Origin: Paracoccaceae bacterium
GTDB lineage: Bacteria > Pseudomonadota > Alphaproteobacteria > Rhodobacterales > Rhodobacteraceae
Length of the DNA: 11,551 nucleotides
Reading direction: 5' to 3'
NCBI GenBank assembly: GCA_009920815.1
Contig: RFZH01000058.1
Location: 1 to 11,551, forward strand
Shown here piece after piece: positions 1 to 6,132 of the stretch. Position 1 is the stretch's first letter; each line of letters starts with the position of its first letter. Under the pieces are notes generated by a model. That model worked only from the letters and a program-made list of their open reading frames with translations, ran no database searches and had not been told where the DNA came from. The position numbers were made by a program, and so were the translations under genes.

Positions 1-1551
1 TGCGTTCACGACCGTGTAGTCGGGCATCGGGGTCAATGTGCCTGAAACCACATCATTGTAACCTGCGACGTGCATTGCCTTGAAGGAAACCGATGTTTTT
101 TCATTGATCTGAGCAGTCACGCCCAAGGTATATTTGTCGGAGGGAACGCGGGCAGCTTTTGTCGCGCCTGTTTTGGACTCGGTGTGTGTATATCCAAAGT
201 CCAGTGTAAGAATGTCATTTACTTTTGTTGACGCCGCCAATTCAATCCCACTGGTTTTATTTTTGTCGTCGGTTTGTGTATAGGCCGAGTTTACATAATC
301 GATGACGTTTTCAACTTCGGACTGGAACACTGTCGCGCTGACGATTGTGTCTGTACCGAAACGTTTTTCGATACCAATTTCTTGGCTTGTGCTTTTTTCA
401 GGTGCCAAAGCTGCATTGCCACCCCACCCAAAACGTTCGTAAAGGGATGGCGCACGGAACCCTGTGGATGCCATCGCACGCACTGTGAGATCGTCCGCAA
501 CCTTGTAAACTGTGGCGATGCGATAAGATGTGTTTGATCCAAAATCGTCAGAGTCTGTTTTGCGGATCGCTGCGGATAGATCTAGTGCATTGGAAAGCGC
601 GTAGTTAATTTCTGCGAAGTATGCGGTTTCTTTGTCTGCGCCGACAGTGCCAGCTGCATCGATGTCTTCTGTTGTGGTTTGTGCGCCAACTGCGAAGTTA
701 CCGTTTGCGATTTCATAGTTTGCTAAATACCGAAGTGTGTCACGTGTACTGTTGTAATTGCCCCAGTAATATTCGCGCAAAAATTCGCCTTTGGTGGTTT
801 CGAATGTATGAGTGAGTGCCCCTGTTTTTACGCGCACACCAAGTTTTGCAACATTCGTATTACGTTCGGTGTAATCGGCGAGCGGGTCAAAGCCGTCATA
901 TTTGAAATCTTCGTGGCTAGACACCGTGTTGAATGTCAATGTCACGTTGTCTGACACGTTGTGCTCCAACGCGATGCGCATCTGTGTCCCAGAATATGGA
1001 TCTTTTTCCTTTTTACCGACGCCGCTCGACATCGCTGAAAAGCCGTCTGTTTTCAAGCTGTTAAAAGCAAAGCCAAGTTTGCCTGTTTCCGTGATATTTT
1101 GGTATTTAATGCCAGCCGAGCGCGTGTTGTTTGATCCAACTTCAACTTGGGCAGTTGTTCGTTCGCCAATGTCATTTGACGACAAGGTGCGCAGGTTGAT
1201 TGCACCCGCAACTGCTTCGGATCCGTGGATCGCGGATTGGGATCCTTTGATCACTTCAACTTGGGAAAATCCCATGCCGCTTAGACCGCCAAAATCATAG
1301 GCAACCTGAGTACCAGCAGGATCGGTGACGTCCATACCGTCAACCATCACACTTACGTAACGTTGACTAAGACCGCGAATGCGAATGCTACCAAGTGATC
1401 CCAAGCCGCCTTCTTGTACCATGCTCACGCCGGGCAGAAAATTCAGGGTCTCCGACGCCAAAGTCGTGGTGGCAAGGTCATCTTCGTTTGCAACAGATAC
1501 TGACGCGCCTGTCGCACCAATTGCTGTGTCAGTAAGGCCAGACGATACCAC
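1..1551 (-). CDS. btuB: TonB-dependent outer-membrane receptor, BtuB-like (cobalamin), partial at C-terminus, 5' end abnormal
   Basis: Outer-membrane beta-barrel that would import vitamin B12 using TonB energy. Translating the minus strand gives an uninterrupted frame from 1572 to the left edge. It opens with a TonB-box-like stretch (RIVVSSGLTDT, about 1558-1526), then a plug domain with FLPGVSMVQEGG, IRIRGLSQRYVSVMVDG and VEVIKGSQSAIHGSEAVAGAIN, and later the barrel motif FRAPSLYERFG (about 459-427). The C-terminal strands lie outside the window. Substrate is inferred from the cobalamin riboswitch directly upstream; the fold alone only says TonB receptor. The start is a problem: an in-frame TGA sits at 1575-1573, no ATG exists between it and the plug, and the only standard start is GTG at 1551, three bases after CGGAGG. 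That start leaves no signal peptide, which an outer-membrane protein needs. The gene may be 5'-truncated and non-functional. Family call is firm; functionality is doubtful. Confidence 0.82.
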   Translation of the reverse strand, partial: MVSSGLTDTAIGATGASVSVANEDDLATTTLASETLNFLPGVSMVQEGGLGSLGSIRIRGLSQRYVSVMVDGMDVTDPAGTQVAYDFGGLSGMGFSQVEVIKGSQSAIHGSEAVAGAINLRTLSSNDIGERTTAQVEVGSNNTRSAGIKYQNITETGKLGFAFNSLKTDGFSAMSSGVGKKEKDPYSGTQMRIALEHNVSDNVTLTFNTVSSHEDFKYDGFDPLADYTERNTNVAKLGVRVKTGALTHTFETTKGEFLREYYWGNYNSTRDTLRYLANYEIANGNFAVGAQTTTEDIDAAGTVGADKETAYFAEINYALSNALDLSAAIRKTDSDDFGSNTSYRIATVYKVADDLTVRAMASTGFRAPSLYERFGWGGNAALAPEKSTSQEIGIEKRFGTDTIVSATVFQSEVENVIDYVNSAYTQTDDKNKTSGIELAASTKVNDILTLDFGYTHTESKTGATKAARVPSDKYTLGVTAQINEKTSVSFKAMHVAGYNDVVSGTLTPMPDYTVVNA

Positions 1552-1570
1552 AATCCTCCGACGGTTGAAA

Positions 1571-1602
1571 TGTCACCGCAACGGAAAGACCGTAATCTGA
1601 CA
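1571..1602 (-). other. Stem-loop between cobalamin riboswitch and receptor gene
   Basis: On the minus strand TGTCA (1602-1598) pairs with TGACA (1575-1571), and inside it ACGG (1593-1590) pairs with CCGT (1584-1581) around a TCTTT loop. There is no long T-run after it, so it is not a standard terminator. A Shine-Dalgarno-like CGGAGG follows at 1560-1555. It may act as expression platform or be incidental. Confidence 0.4.
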
Positions 1603-1629
1603 CGCACCCCGCGATCAGAAAGGGTGATC

Positions 1630-1803
1630 ACCTCGGCAGGTCTCCTGACTCGCGGGTCTCGGCTTTGCTGGGCCTTCCCGTGGTGTGACCCACAGTGGCA
1701 TTTACCTGCATCGCTCTCCGCTCACAGTTGCGGGGGCAGTTGTGGATTTGGGCGGACCCTCACCACATTCCCTTTTCATCGGACGTAAAGCCCGAACCGA
1801 AGT
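1630..1803 (-). promoter_or_regulatory. Cobalamin (AdoCbl) riboswitch
   Basis: Read on the minus strand, this stretch carries the family hallmarks in order: AAAGGGAA with GGTG after it, the CTGCCCCCGCAACTGT core, GCCACTG, GGGAAGGC, and the B12 box GAGTCAGGAGACCTGCC. The ends pair as a P1 helix: ACTTCGG (1803-1797) with CCGAGGT (1636-1630), with one G-U pair. It faces the receptor gene, so cobalamin binding should lower receptor expression, as is known for btuB riboswitches. A stem-loop just downstream (1602-1571) could be part of the expression platform. Confidence 0.95.
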
Positions 1804-1892
1804 GTCTATCGCCTAACGCGGTGGATTTCAAAAATCAAGACGATTCATGTGCAGGATTTGTAGGTTTTTGGAACCGGTGCCGAAAAACGATA

Positions 1893-1909
1893 TGGGAATT
1901 CATGGGTCA
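1893..1909 (+). promoter_or_regulatory. Candidate MraZ box pair, distal copy A
   Basis: The sequence TGGGAATTCATGGGTCA contains two TGGGN units exactly 10 bases apart (1893-1897 and 1903-1907). MraZ is known in E. coli to bind TGGGN repeats separated by 5 bases. It is 16/17 identical to the copy at 2018-2034. It lies about 320 bases before the presumed mraZ leader start, so a role there is inferred. Confidence 0.45.
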
Positions 1910-2017
1910 ATCTCTAACAATTTGCGAATCACCTACGGAAATGGGGGCTATTGTGCATAATGTTTTATGGATTTGGGCATAAAGAACAGAGAAGTTGCGC
2001 TGAATTGGTTCAAAACT

Positions 2018-2034
2018 TGGGAAATCATGGGTCA
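2018..2034 (+). promoter_or_regulatory. Candidate MraZ box pair, distal copy B
   Basis: TGGGAAATCATGGGTCA repeats the distal copy A with one mismatch, and again has two TGGGN units with a 5-base spacer (2018-2022 and 2028-2032). The two copies start 125 bases apart. The pattern fits the known MraZ operator; use by MraZ is inferred. Confidence 0.5.
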
Positions 2035-2055
2035 CATCAGTAAGGTTATTTTTGA

Positions 2056-2096
2056 CAATATATAGATAAATAACATTTCAAATTATCTATATGTTG
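2056..2096. repeat. AT-rich inverted repeat followed by T-run
   Basis: The arms 2060-2069 (ATATAGATAA) and 2083-2092 (TTATCTATAT) are perfect inverted copies around a 13-base loop. With one mismatch the match extends to 2056 and 2096. TTGACA, a good -35 hexamer, sits at 2052-2057, and a run of six T follows at 2097-2102. It could be an operator, or a weak AT-rich terminator on the plus strand. Confidence 0.55.
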
Positions 2097-2147
2097 TTTT
2101 TTGATTGGGTCATATCCAGTATCTTGTGATCGTGCTGGGATATATTT

Positions 2148-2172
2148 TTCCATTTATTCCCATAATTTCCCA
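2148..2172 (-). promoter_or_regulatory. Candidate MraZ operator: three TGGRN repeats at 10-base period
   Basis: On the minus strand, TGGGA (2172-2168), TGGGA (2162-2158) and TGGAA (2152-2148) are separated by exactly 5 bases each; the third unit is degenerate. Three TGGGN direct repeats with 5-base spacers are the MraZ operator described in E. coli. The cluster lies just before the candidate -35 (2181) of the mraZ leader, which suggests autoregulation of the dcw operon. Confidence 0.6.
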
Positions 2173-2180
2173 AAATTCTC

Positions 2181-2210
2181 TTGATTTGTGCTGACCCTCA
2201 TGGCATCAAT
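2181..2210 (+). promoter_or_regulatory. Weak candidate promoter of the mraZ leader
   Basis: TTGATT at 2181-2186 could be a -35, with CATCAAT at 2204-2210 as a poor -10 (17-18 base spacing). This would start RNA near 2217, giving about 200 nt to the terminator at 2378-2422. The -10 matches the consensus at only three of six bases, so the placement rests mainly on the expected leader length. Confidence 0.35.
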
Positions 2211-2216
2211 GACCCA

Positions 2217-2422
2217 TGATGAGAACGGGAATAAAAGGGCGCAAAGACCCTAGATCCCAAAGTCAGGTTTCATACAGGCCCCGCTTTCATCGAATTGCAA
2301 AGATCCGACGCGCGAGCGAGCAGTAACCTTCCCCAGGTGCGTGCGTAGTTGGACGGACCCACACGTTGGGATGAGTTCGGCGGATTGGGCAGTGGCAGCA
2401 GCTCAGTCCGCCGTTTCATTTC
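2217..2422 (+). ncRNA. upsM: UpsM-like sRNA / extended mraZ 5' leader
   Basis: The roughly 225 non-coding bases before mraZ match the design of UpsM, an abundant sRNA reported in Rhodobacter sphaeroides. UpsM is made from an unusually long mraZ leader by premature Rho-independent termination and was described as specific to Rhodobacteraceae. Visible here: a nested 5' hairpin (GGGA 2227-2230 with TCCC 2255-2258; AGGG 2236-2239 with CCCT 2248-2251) and a strong terminator at 2378-2422, placing the 3' end about 200 nt from the presumed start. I matched position, size and architecture, not the sequence itself. The 5' end is approximate. Read-through would feed the whole dcw operon, so the terminator is a possible control point. 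Confidence 0.65.
2378..2422 (+). terminator. Rho-independent terminator in the mraZ leader
   Basis: A 13-base-pair stem is formed by 2378-2390 and 2401-2413 (CGGCGGATTGGGC with GCTCAGTCCGCCG, two G-U pairs) around a 10-base loop, followed by TTTCATTTC. It precedes the mraZ start by only 20 bases, so it must be partly read through for the operon to be expressed. The overlapping hairpin 2409-2416/2423-2430 uses its 3' arm and T-run, and CGGAC at 2354-2358 could pair with GTCCG at 2406-2410; both are possible competitors. Confidence 0.85.
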
Positions 2423-2441
2423 AAACGGTGAAAAACAGAGG

Positions 2442-2957
2442 ATGGCCAGAGTAGTGGCGCGACGGTTTAGAGGCGAAGGTCTGCATAAAGTGGACAGCAA
2501 AGGGCGGGTATCAATCCCAGCCCTGTTTCGTCGTGTGATCGAGGCGTGCGACCCGAACTGGAAAGAGGGCTTACCCCCCGAATTGGTCATTGTTTATGGC
2601 GATAGCCGCAAGAAATACCTGGAATGCTATACCATCGAGGCGATCGAAGAGGTTGATCAAAAAATCGGCGCTTTGCCGCGCGGGTCCATTGGGCGCAAAA
2701 CTTTGGAGCGGTTGTTCCATGGTCAATCCTTTCCCACATCTATTGATGAAACGGGTCGTTTGGTGTTGCCTGCCAAGCTGCGGCAGAAAATAGATATTTC
2801 ATCCGAGGCCTATTTTATCGCGGCCGGCGACACATTCCAAATCTGGAACCCCGAGACCTACGAACAAGATCAGGCGCAGACCGAAAACTGGCTGAATGAA
2901 TTGCCCCAAGACTTTGATCCCCTCAGCTTTCTTGATGGGGGCGGGGTTGCGTCATGA
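2442..2957 (+). CDS. mraZ: Transcriptional regulator MraZ
   Basis: MraZ is an AbrB-fold, ring-forming DNA-binding protein encoded first in dcw clusters; in E. coli it represses its own operon. The 171-residue product has the two tandem signature motifs, DSKGRVSIP (about 18-26) and DETGRLVLP (about 102-110), plus typical FHGQSFP and FQIWNPETY stretches. The frame is open further upstream, but an earlier start would place the leader terminator inside the gene, so I chose ATG 2442. GTG at 2454, giving VARRFRGEG as the N-terminus, is an alternative: AGAGG abuts the ATG but lies 12 bases before the GTG, so neither spacing is ideal. The stop overlaps the next gene by four bases (ATGA). Candidate MraZ boxes lie upstream at 2148-2172. 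The acidic C-terminal tail (FDPLSFLDGGG) resembles Rhodobacteraceae homologues. Confidence 0.95.
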   Translation: MARVVARRFRGEGLHKVDSKGRVSIPALFRRVIEACDPNWKEGLPPELVIVYGDSRKKYLECYTIEAIEEVDQKIGALPRGSIGRKTLERLFHGQSFPTSIDETGRLVLPAKLRQKIDISSEAYFIAAGDTFQIWNPETYEQDQAQTENWLNELPQDFDPLSFLDGGGVAS

Positions 2958-3952
2958 CGCGCGGTGATCACACGACGCCCCAAGCCGCCCCCCACATTCC
3001 TGTTTTATTACGTCCAATTTTGGCGCAATGCGCACCGATTTCTGGGGTATGGCTTGATGGAACCTTTGGGGCCGGCGGCTATACGCGCGCCTTGTTAGAG
3101 CATGGCGCAGATGTTGTGTATGCGGTTGACCGCGATCCGATGGTTTTTGACATGGCACAGCGCTGGGCCGATGCCTATGGGGATCGTTTGCGCATGGTTC
3201 AGGGCGTCTTTTCCAAGTTGGATACATATGCCCACGATTTGGACGGTGTTGTCTTGGATCTGGGTGTCTCGTCGATGCAGTTGGATCAGGCCGAACGCGG
3301 ATTTTCTTTTATAAAAGACGGCCCTTTGGACATGCGGATGAGCCAATCTGGCCCAAGTGCAGCGGATTTGGTGAACACCCTATCCGAGGAAGAACTGGCC
3401 GACACATTGTATCTATATGGCGAAGAACGGGCCAGCCGCCGCATCGCACGCGCGATTGTAAAACGTCGTGAGGCAACGCCGTTTGAAACGACCCTTGATT
3501 TGGCGGATGTGATCGAAAAATCTTTGCCACGCACAAAACCGGGGCAAAGTCATGCGGCAACACGCAGTTTTCAGGCATTGCGCATCGCGGTGAATGATGA
3601 ATATGGCGAATTGTATAACGGTATGCTGGCCGCAGAACGCGCGTTAAAACCGGGCGGAATGTTGGTGGTAGTCACCTTTCATTCTATCGAGGATCGCATG
3701 GTGAAACGGTTCATGCAGATGCGCGCGGGCAAAGCCAAATCTGTTAACCGCTATGCGCCAGATATGAATGCACCCGATGCCCAATTTGAATTGGTCACCC
3801 GCAAGGCTGTTGCGCCGGATGACCAGGAATTGTTGGAAAATCCCCGCGCAAGATCGGCCAAGTTGCGTATCGCGCGGCGCACATCTGTTGCGGCGGGGAC
3901 GGATGTCGCGGCGAACGAAATCTCAATGCCGGTGGTAAAGAGGAAACGGTAA
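2954..3952 (+). CDS. rsmH: 16S rRNA (cytosine-1402 N4) methyltransferase RsmH
   Basis: RsmH (formerly MraW) transfers a methyl group from S-adenosylmethionine to N4 of C1402 in the decoding centre of 16S rRNA. The 332-residue product shows the Rossmann-like SAM site DGTFGAGGYTR (35-45), the acidic AVDRDP segment (57-62), DLGVSSMQLD (102-111), GFSF...GPLDMRM (116-129), ATRSFQALRIAVNDE (202-216) and VVTFHSIEDRMVK (239-251), all diagnostic of the family. Length is usual. The start overlaps the mraZ stop as ATGA, with a G-rich ribosome site (GGGGGCGGGG) inside mraZ, which suggests translational coupling. It ends with a basic tail (VVKRKR) and its stop overlaps ftsL by one base. Confidence 0.97.
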   Translation: MTRGDHTTPQAAPHIPVLLRPILAQCAPISGVWLDGTFGAGGYTRALLEHGADVVYAVDRDPMVFDMAQRWADAYGDRLRMVQGVFSKLDTYAHDLDGVVLDLGVSSMQLDQAERGFSFIKDGPLDMRMSQSGPSAADLVNTLSEEELADTLYLYGEERASRRIARAIVKRREATPFETTLDLADVIEKSLPRTKPGQSHAATRSFQALRIAVNDEYGELYNGMLAAERALKPGGMLVVVTFHSIEDRMVKRFMQMRAGKAKSVNRYAPDMNAPDAQFELVTRKAVAPDDQELLENPRARSAKLRIARRTSVAAGTDVAANEISMPVVKRKR

Positions 3953-4299
3953 TGCGTAGTGTGTTTGGTCTATTGACAGTGGTGATTGTGATGGGCTTGG
4001 CCTATTGGGCCTATCAGGAAAATATCAAAACCCAAGCGGCGATTGCGCGCACCGAAAAGCTGCAGGCTGACATTGGCGCGGCTCGGTCGCGTTTGTCGGT
4101 GTTGCGGGCGGAATGGGCCTTTTTGAATCGCCCTGATCGTCTGATCAATCTGTCCAATCAATATTTCACACAGCTTCAACTTGCCCCGTTGCGGGCTGAA
4201 AACTTTGGTGAAATCGGTCAAGTCGATTTCCCAAGCGATTTCAAATTCGATCTGCGCAGCATTGATGCGATCGAGGTCGCCGAGCGGGGGGCACAATAA
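3952..4299 (+). CDS. ftsL: Cell division protein FtsL
   Basis: FtsL is a small bitopic inner-membrane protein of the FtsQLB divisome subcomplex, which helps activate septal peptidoglycan synthesis. The 115-residue product has a very short cytoplasmic N-terminus, one transmembrane helix at about 5-21 (FGLLTVVIVMGLAYWAY), and a periplasmic coiled-coil region at about 28-58 (spaced Leu and Ala residues up to LSVLRAEWAFLNRPDRL). Sequence conservation in this family is low, so the call rests on topology, the AEWAFLNRPDRLINLS stretch typical of alphaproteobacterial FtsL, and its place between rsmH and ftsI. AGAGGAA precedes the ATG, which overlaps the rsmH stop (TAATG); the ftsL stop likewise overlaps ftsI by one base. 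Confidence 0.9.
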   Translation: MRSVFGLLTVVIVMGLAYWAYQENIKTQAAIARTEKLQADIGAARSRLSVLRAEWAFLNRPDRLINLSNQYFTQLQLAPLRAENFGEIGQVDFPSDFKFDLRSIDAIEVAERGAQ

Positions 4300-6095
4300 T
4301 GACGGGTAACAGCTTGCGCATACCGCTTCGTCCACTCAGCCGTATCTTGCCGGCACGGGCGCGTGGGGAAAATACCGAAAGCATCGAACGCGAAAATATT
4401 CGCCGACGCCACGAAGAGGTGCGCGAAGACGCCCGTTTGCGCGCGCAAAGCCGCCTATTGGTCTTGGCCGCTATTTTTATCGGTCTTTATTCTGTGGTCG
4501 GCTTGCGCATGGGGATGTTGTCTGCGGCCGAACCATCAGAGCCGCGGGCCGTGTCAACGGGGTCCTCAATCATCGCGCAGCGCGCGGATATTGTGGACCG
4601 CAAAGGACGCATCTTGGCGACCAATATGGATACCTATGCGCTTTACGTGGAAACGGAACATTTGGTTGACCCCGAATACACCGCCAATCAATTGGCCTTG
4701 GTATTTCCTGATCTTAAGGCGGAAAAGCTGATCAAAGATTTTACCGGCAACCGCAAGTTCATGTGGATTAAGAAAAAATTATCCCCTGATCAGGTTCAAG
4801 CGGTGCATGATATCGGTGATCCTGGTTTGCGCTTTGGTCCGCGAGAAATGCGGCTTTATCCCAATGGCAAGCTTGCAGCACATATTTTGGGTGGTGCCAG
4901 CTTTGGCCGTGAAGGGGTGGACGCGGCCGAATTAATTGGTGTCGCCGGCGTCGAGAAAACATTTGATGATCGTCTGCGTGATCCTGCGCAATCTGGTCAA
5001 GCGTTGGCGTTGTCTATTGATCTATCCGTTCAGGCGGCCGTTGAACAGGTGCTGTATGGTGGGATGAAGCTGTTAAATGCCCGTGGCGCTTCGGCTATTT
5101 TGATGGATGTCGAGACCGGCGAATTGGTGTCGCTGGCGTCTTTGCCTGATTTTGATCCAAACCATAGACCACGCCCACCGGTTCAGGGCAAGCCTTCTGA
5201 CAGTCCGTTGTTTAACCGCGCGGTGCAGGGGGTCTATGAGCTGGGATCAACGTTCAAAATTTTCACAGTCGCACAGGCCATGGAATTGGGATTGGTTGCG
5301 CCAACGACGATGGTGGATACCCGTGGTCCTATCCGCTGGGGTAAGTTCAAGATCAGAGATTTCCACGACTATGGCGCGAAATTACCCGTATGGGAAGTGA
5401 TTACAAAGTCATCGAACATTGGCACAGCGCGGATTGCACAGATGATCGGTGCAGAGCGTCAGCAAGAGTTCTTGGCAAATCTTGGGTTTACCAAAGAAAT
5501 TCCATTGGAAATGATCGAAGCGAGCGGAGGCAAGCCTCTGTTGCCGCCGAAATGGTCAGAGCTGTCGGCAATGACGATTTCTTATGGTCATGGCCTGTCT
5601 GCGACACCTTTACATCTTGCCGGAGGCTATGCTGCTATCGCGAATGGTGGTTATGCGGTGCAGCCAACATTGATCAAGCAAACACAGCCCAGATTGGGCG
5701 ACCGCGTGATGTCAGAAAAAACGGCGCGAAACGCGATGCGTATGCTGCGTGGCGTGGTCACCAATGGCACCGCCTCAATGGGCGAGGTTGTCGGATATCC
5801 TGTCGCTGGAAAAACCGGAACGGCCGATAAACCCAGCGCCACGGGCCGCTATGAAAAAGACAAGGTTATCGCAACATTCGCATCTGTTTTTCCGGCAAAT
5901 GATCCTAAATATGTATTGGTCGTCTCTCTTGATGAAGCAGAGGATACCACAGGTTCAGAACCACGCCGCACAGCCGGCTGGACCGCCGTACCGATCGCTG
6001 CGGAAATTATTGGTCGCATTGCGCCACTTTTGGGTGTGCGTCCTGTTGTTGAAAACCCCGACGCGGCTGATATAACCAAGGTGAATTGGAATTGA
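4299..6095 (+). CDS. ftsI: Peptidoglycan D,D-transpeptidase FtsI (PBP3)
   Basis: FtsI is the septum-specific class B penicillin-binding protein that crosslinks peptidoglycan at the division site, working with FtsW. The 598-residue product has a charged cytoplasmic N-terminus, one transmembrane helix (about 52-71), a PBP dimerisation domain starting near IIAQRADIVDRKGRILATN (91-109), and a transpeptidase domain with all three catalytic motifs: STFK (317-320, Ser317 nucleophile), SSN (371-373) and KTGTAD (505-510). A basic N-terminus before the helix and a length near 600 are usual. A GGGGGG ribosome site in the end of ftsL and the one-base overlap point to coupled expression with ftsL. A short hairpin lies in the gap to murE. 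Nothing suggests loss of function. Confidence 0.97.
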   Translation: MTGNSLRIPLRPLSRILPARARGENTESIERENIRRRHEEVREDARLRAQSRLLVLAAIFIGLYSVVGLRMGMLSAAEPSEPRAVSTGSSIIAQRADIVDRKGRILATNMDTYALYVETEHLVDPEYTANQLALVFPDLKAEKLIKDFTGNRKFMWIKKKLSPDQVQAVHDIGDPGLRFGPREMRLYPNGKLAAHILGGASFGREGVDAAELIGVAGVEKTFDDRLRDPAQSGQALALSIDLSVQAAVEQVLYGGMKLLNARGASAILMDVETGELVSLASLPDFDPNHRPRPPVQGKPSDSPLFNRAVQGVYELGSTFKIFTVAQAMELGLVAPTTMVDTRGPIRWGKFKIRDFHDYGAKLPVWEVITKSSNIGTARIAQMIGAERQQEFLANLGFTKEIPLEMIEASGGKPLLPPKWSELSAMTISYGHGLSATPLHLAGGYAAIANGGYAVQPTLIKQTQPRLGDRVMSEKTARNAMRMLRGVVTNGTASMGEVVGYPVAGKTGTADKPSATGRYEKDKVIATFASVFPANDPKYVLVVSLDEAEDTTGSEPRRTAGWTAVPIAAEIIGRIAPLLGVRPVVENPDAADITKVNWN

Positions 6096-6098
6096 TTT

Positions 6099-6117
6099 GC
6101 GGCTGTGATTTGGCCGC
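6099..6117 (+). other. Small intercistronic hairpin between ftsI and murE
   Basis: GCGGC (6099-6103) and GCCGC (6113-6117) form a 5-pair stem, extendable by two G-U pairs, in the 37-base ftsI-murE gap. There is no T-run, so it is not a standard terminator. It may be an RNA-processing or stability element, or chance. Confidence 0.3.
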
Positions 6118-6132
6118 CTAAAGGGACGCATC

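Larger units (their letters stand above)
1804..2147. other. Divergent AT-rich intergenic region without a gene
   Basis: Between the receptor riboswitch and the mraZ promoter region I see no coding sequence with recognisable protein features. The stretch holds two near-identical 17-base direct repeats (separate entries) and an AT-rich inverted repeat. It must contain the promoter of the riboswitch transcript on the minus strand, but I could not choose a convincing -35/-10 pair. Confidence 0.5.

Noticed and set aside
1443..1631. Minus-strand open frame starting with GTG just after the riboswitch, a possible leader peptide or the missing signal peptide
   Set aside because: Its sequence is arginine-rich without a hydrophobic core, it is out of frame with the receptor, and it ends inside the plug domain.
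1570..1982. Plus-strand open frames over the riboswitch and adjacent intergenic DNA
   Set aside because: They are antisense to a conserved cobalamin riboswitch or lie in AT-rich spacer, with no protein features.
2349..2441. An upstream in-frame ATG that would give mraZ a 31-residue N-terminal extension
   Set aside because: The extension would run through the strong terminator at 2378-2422 and lacks family similarity; MraZ proteins begin close to the RRFRGEG motif.
2220..2441. Considered whether the structured leader could be RNase P RNA
   Set aside because: None of the conserved RNase P core segments is present, and the length is too short.
2270..2590. Minus-strand open frame opposite the mraZ leader and gene start
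   Set aside because: It is antisense to the terminator and mraZ and shows no recognisable motifs or ribosome site.
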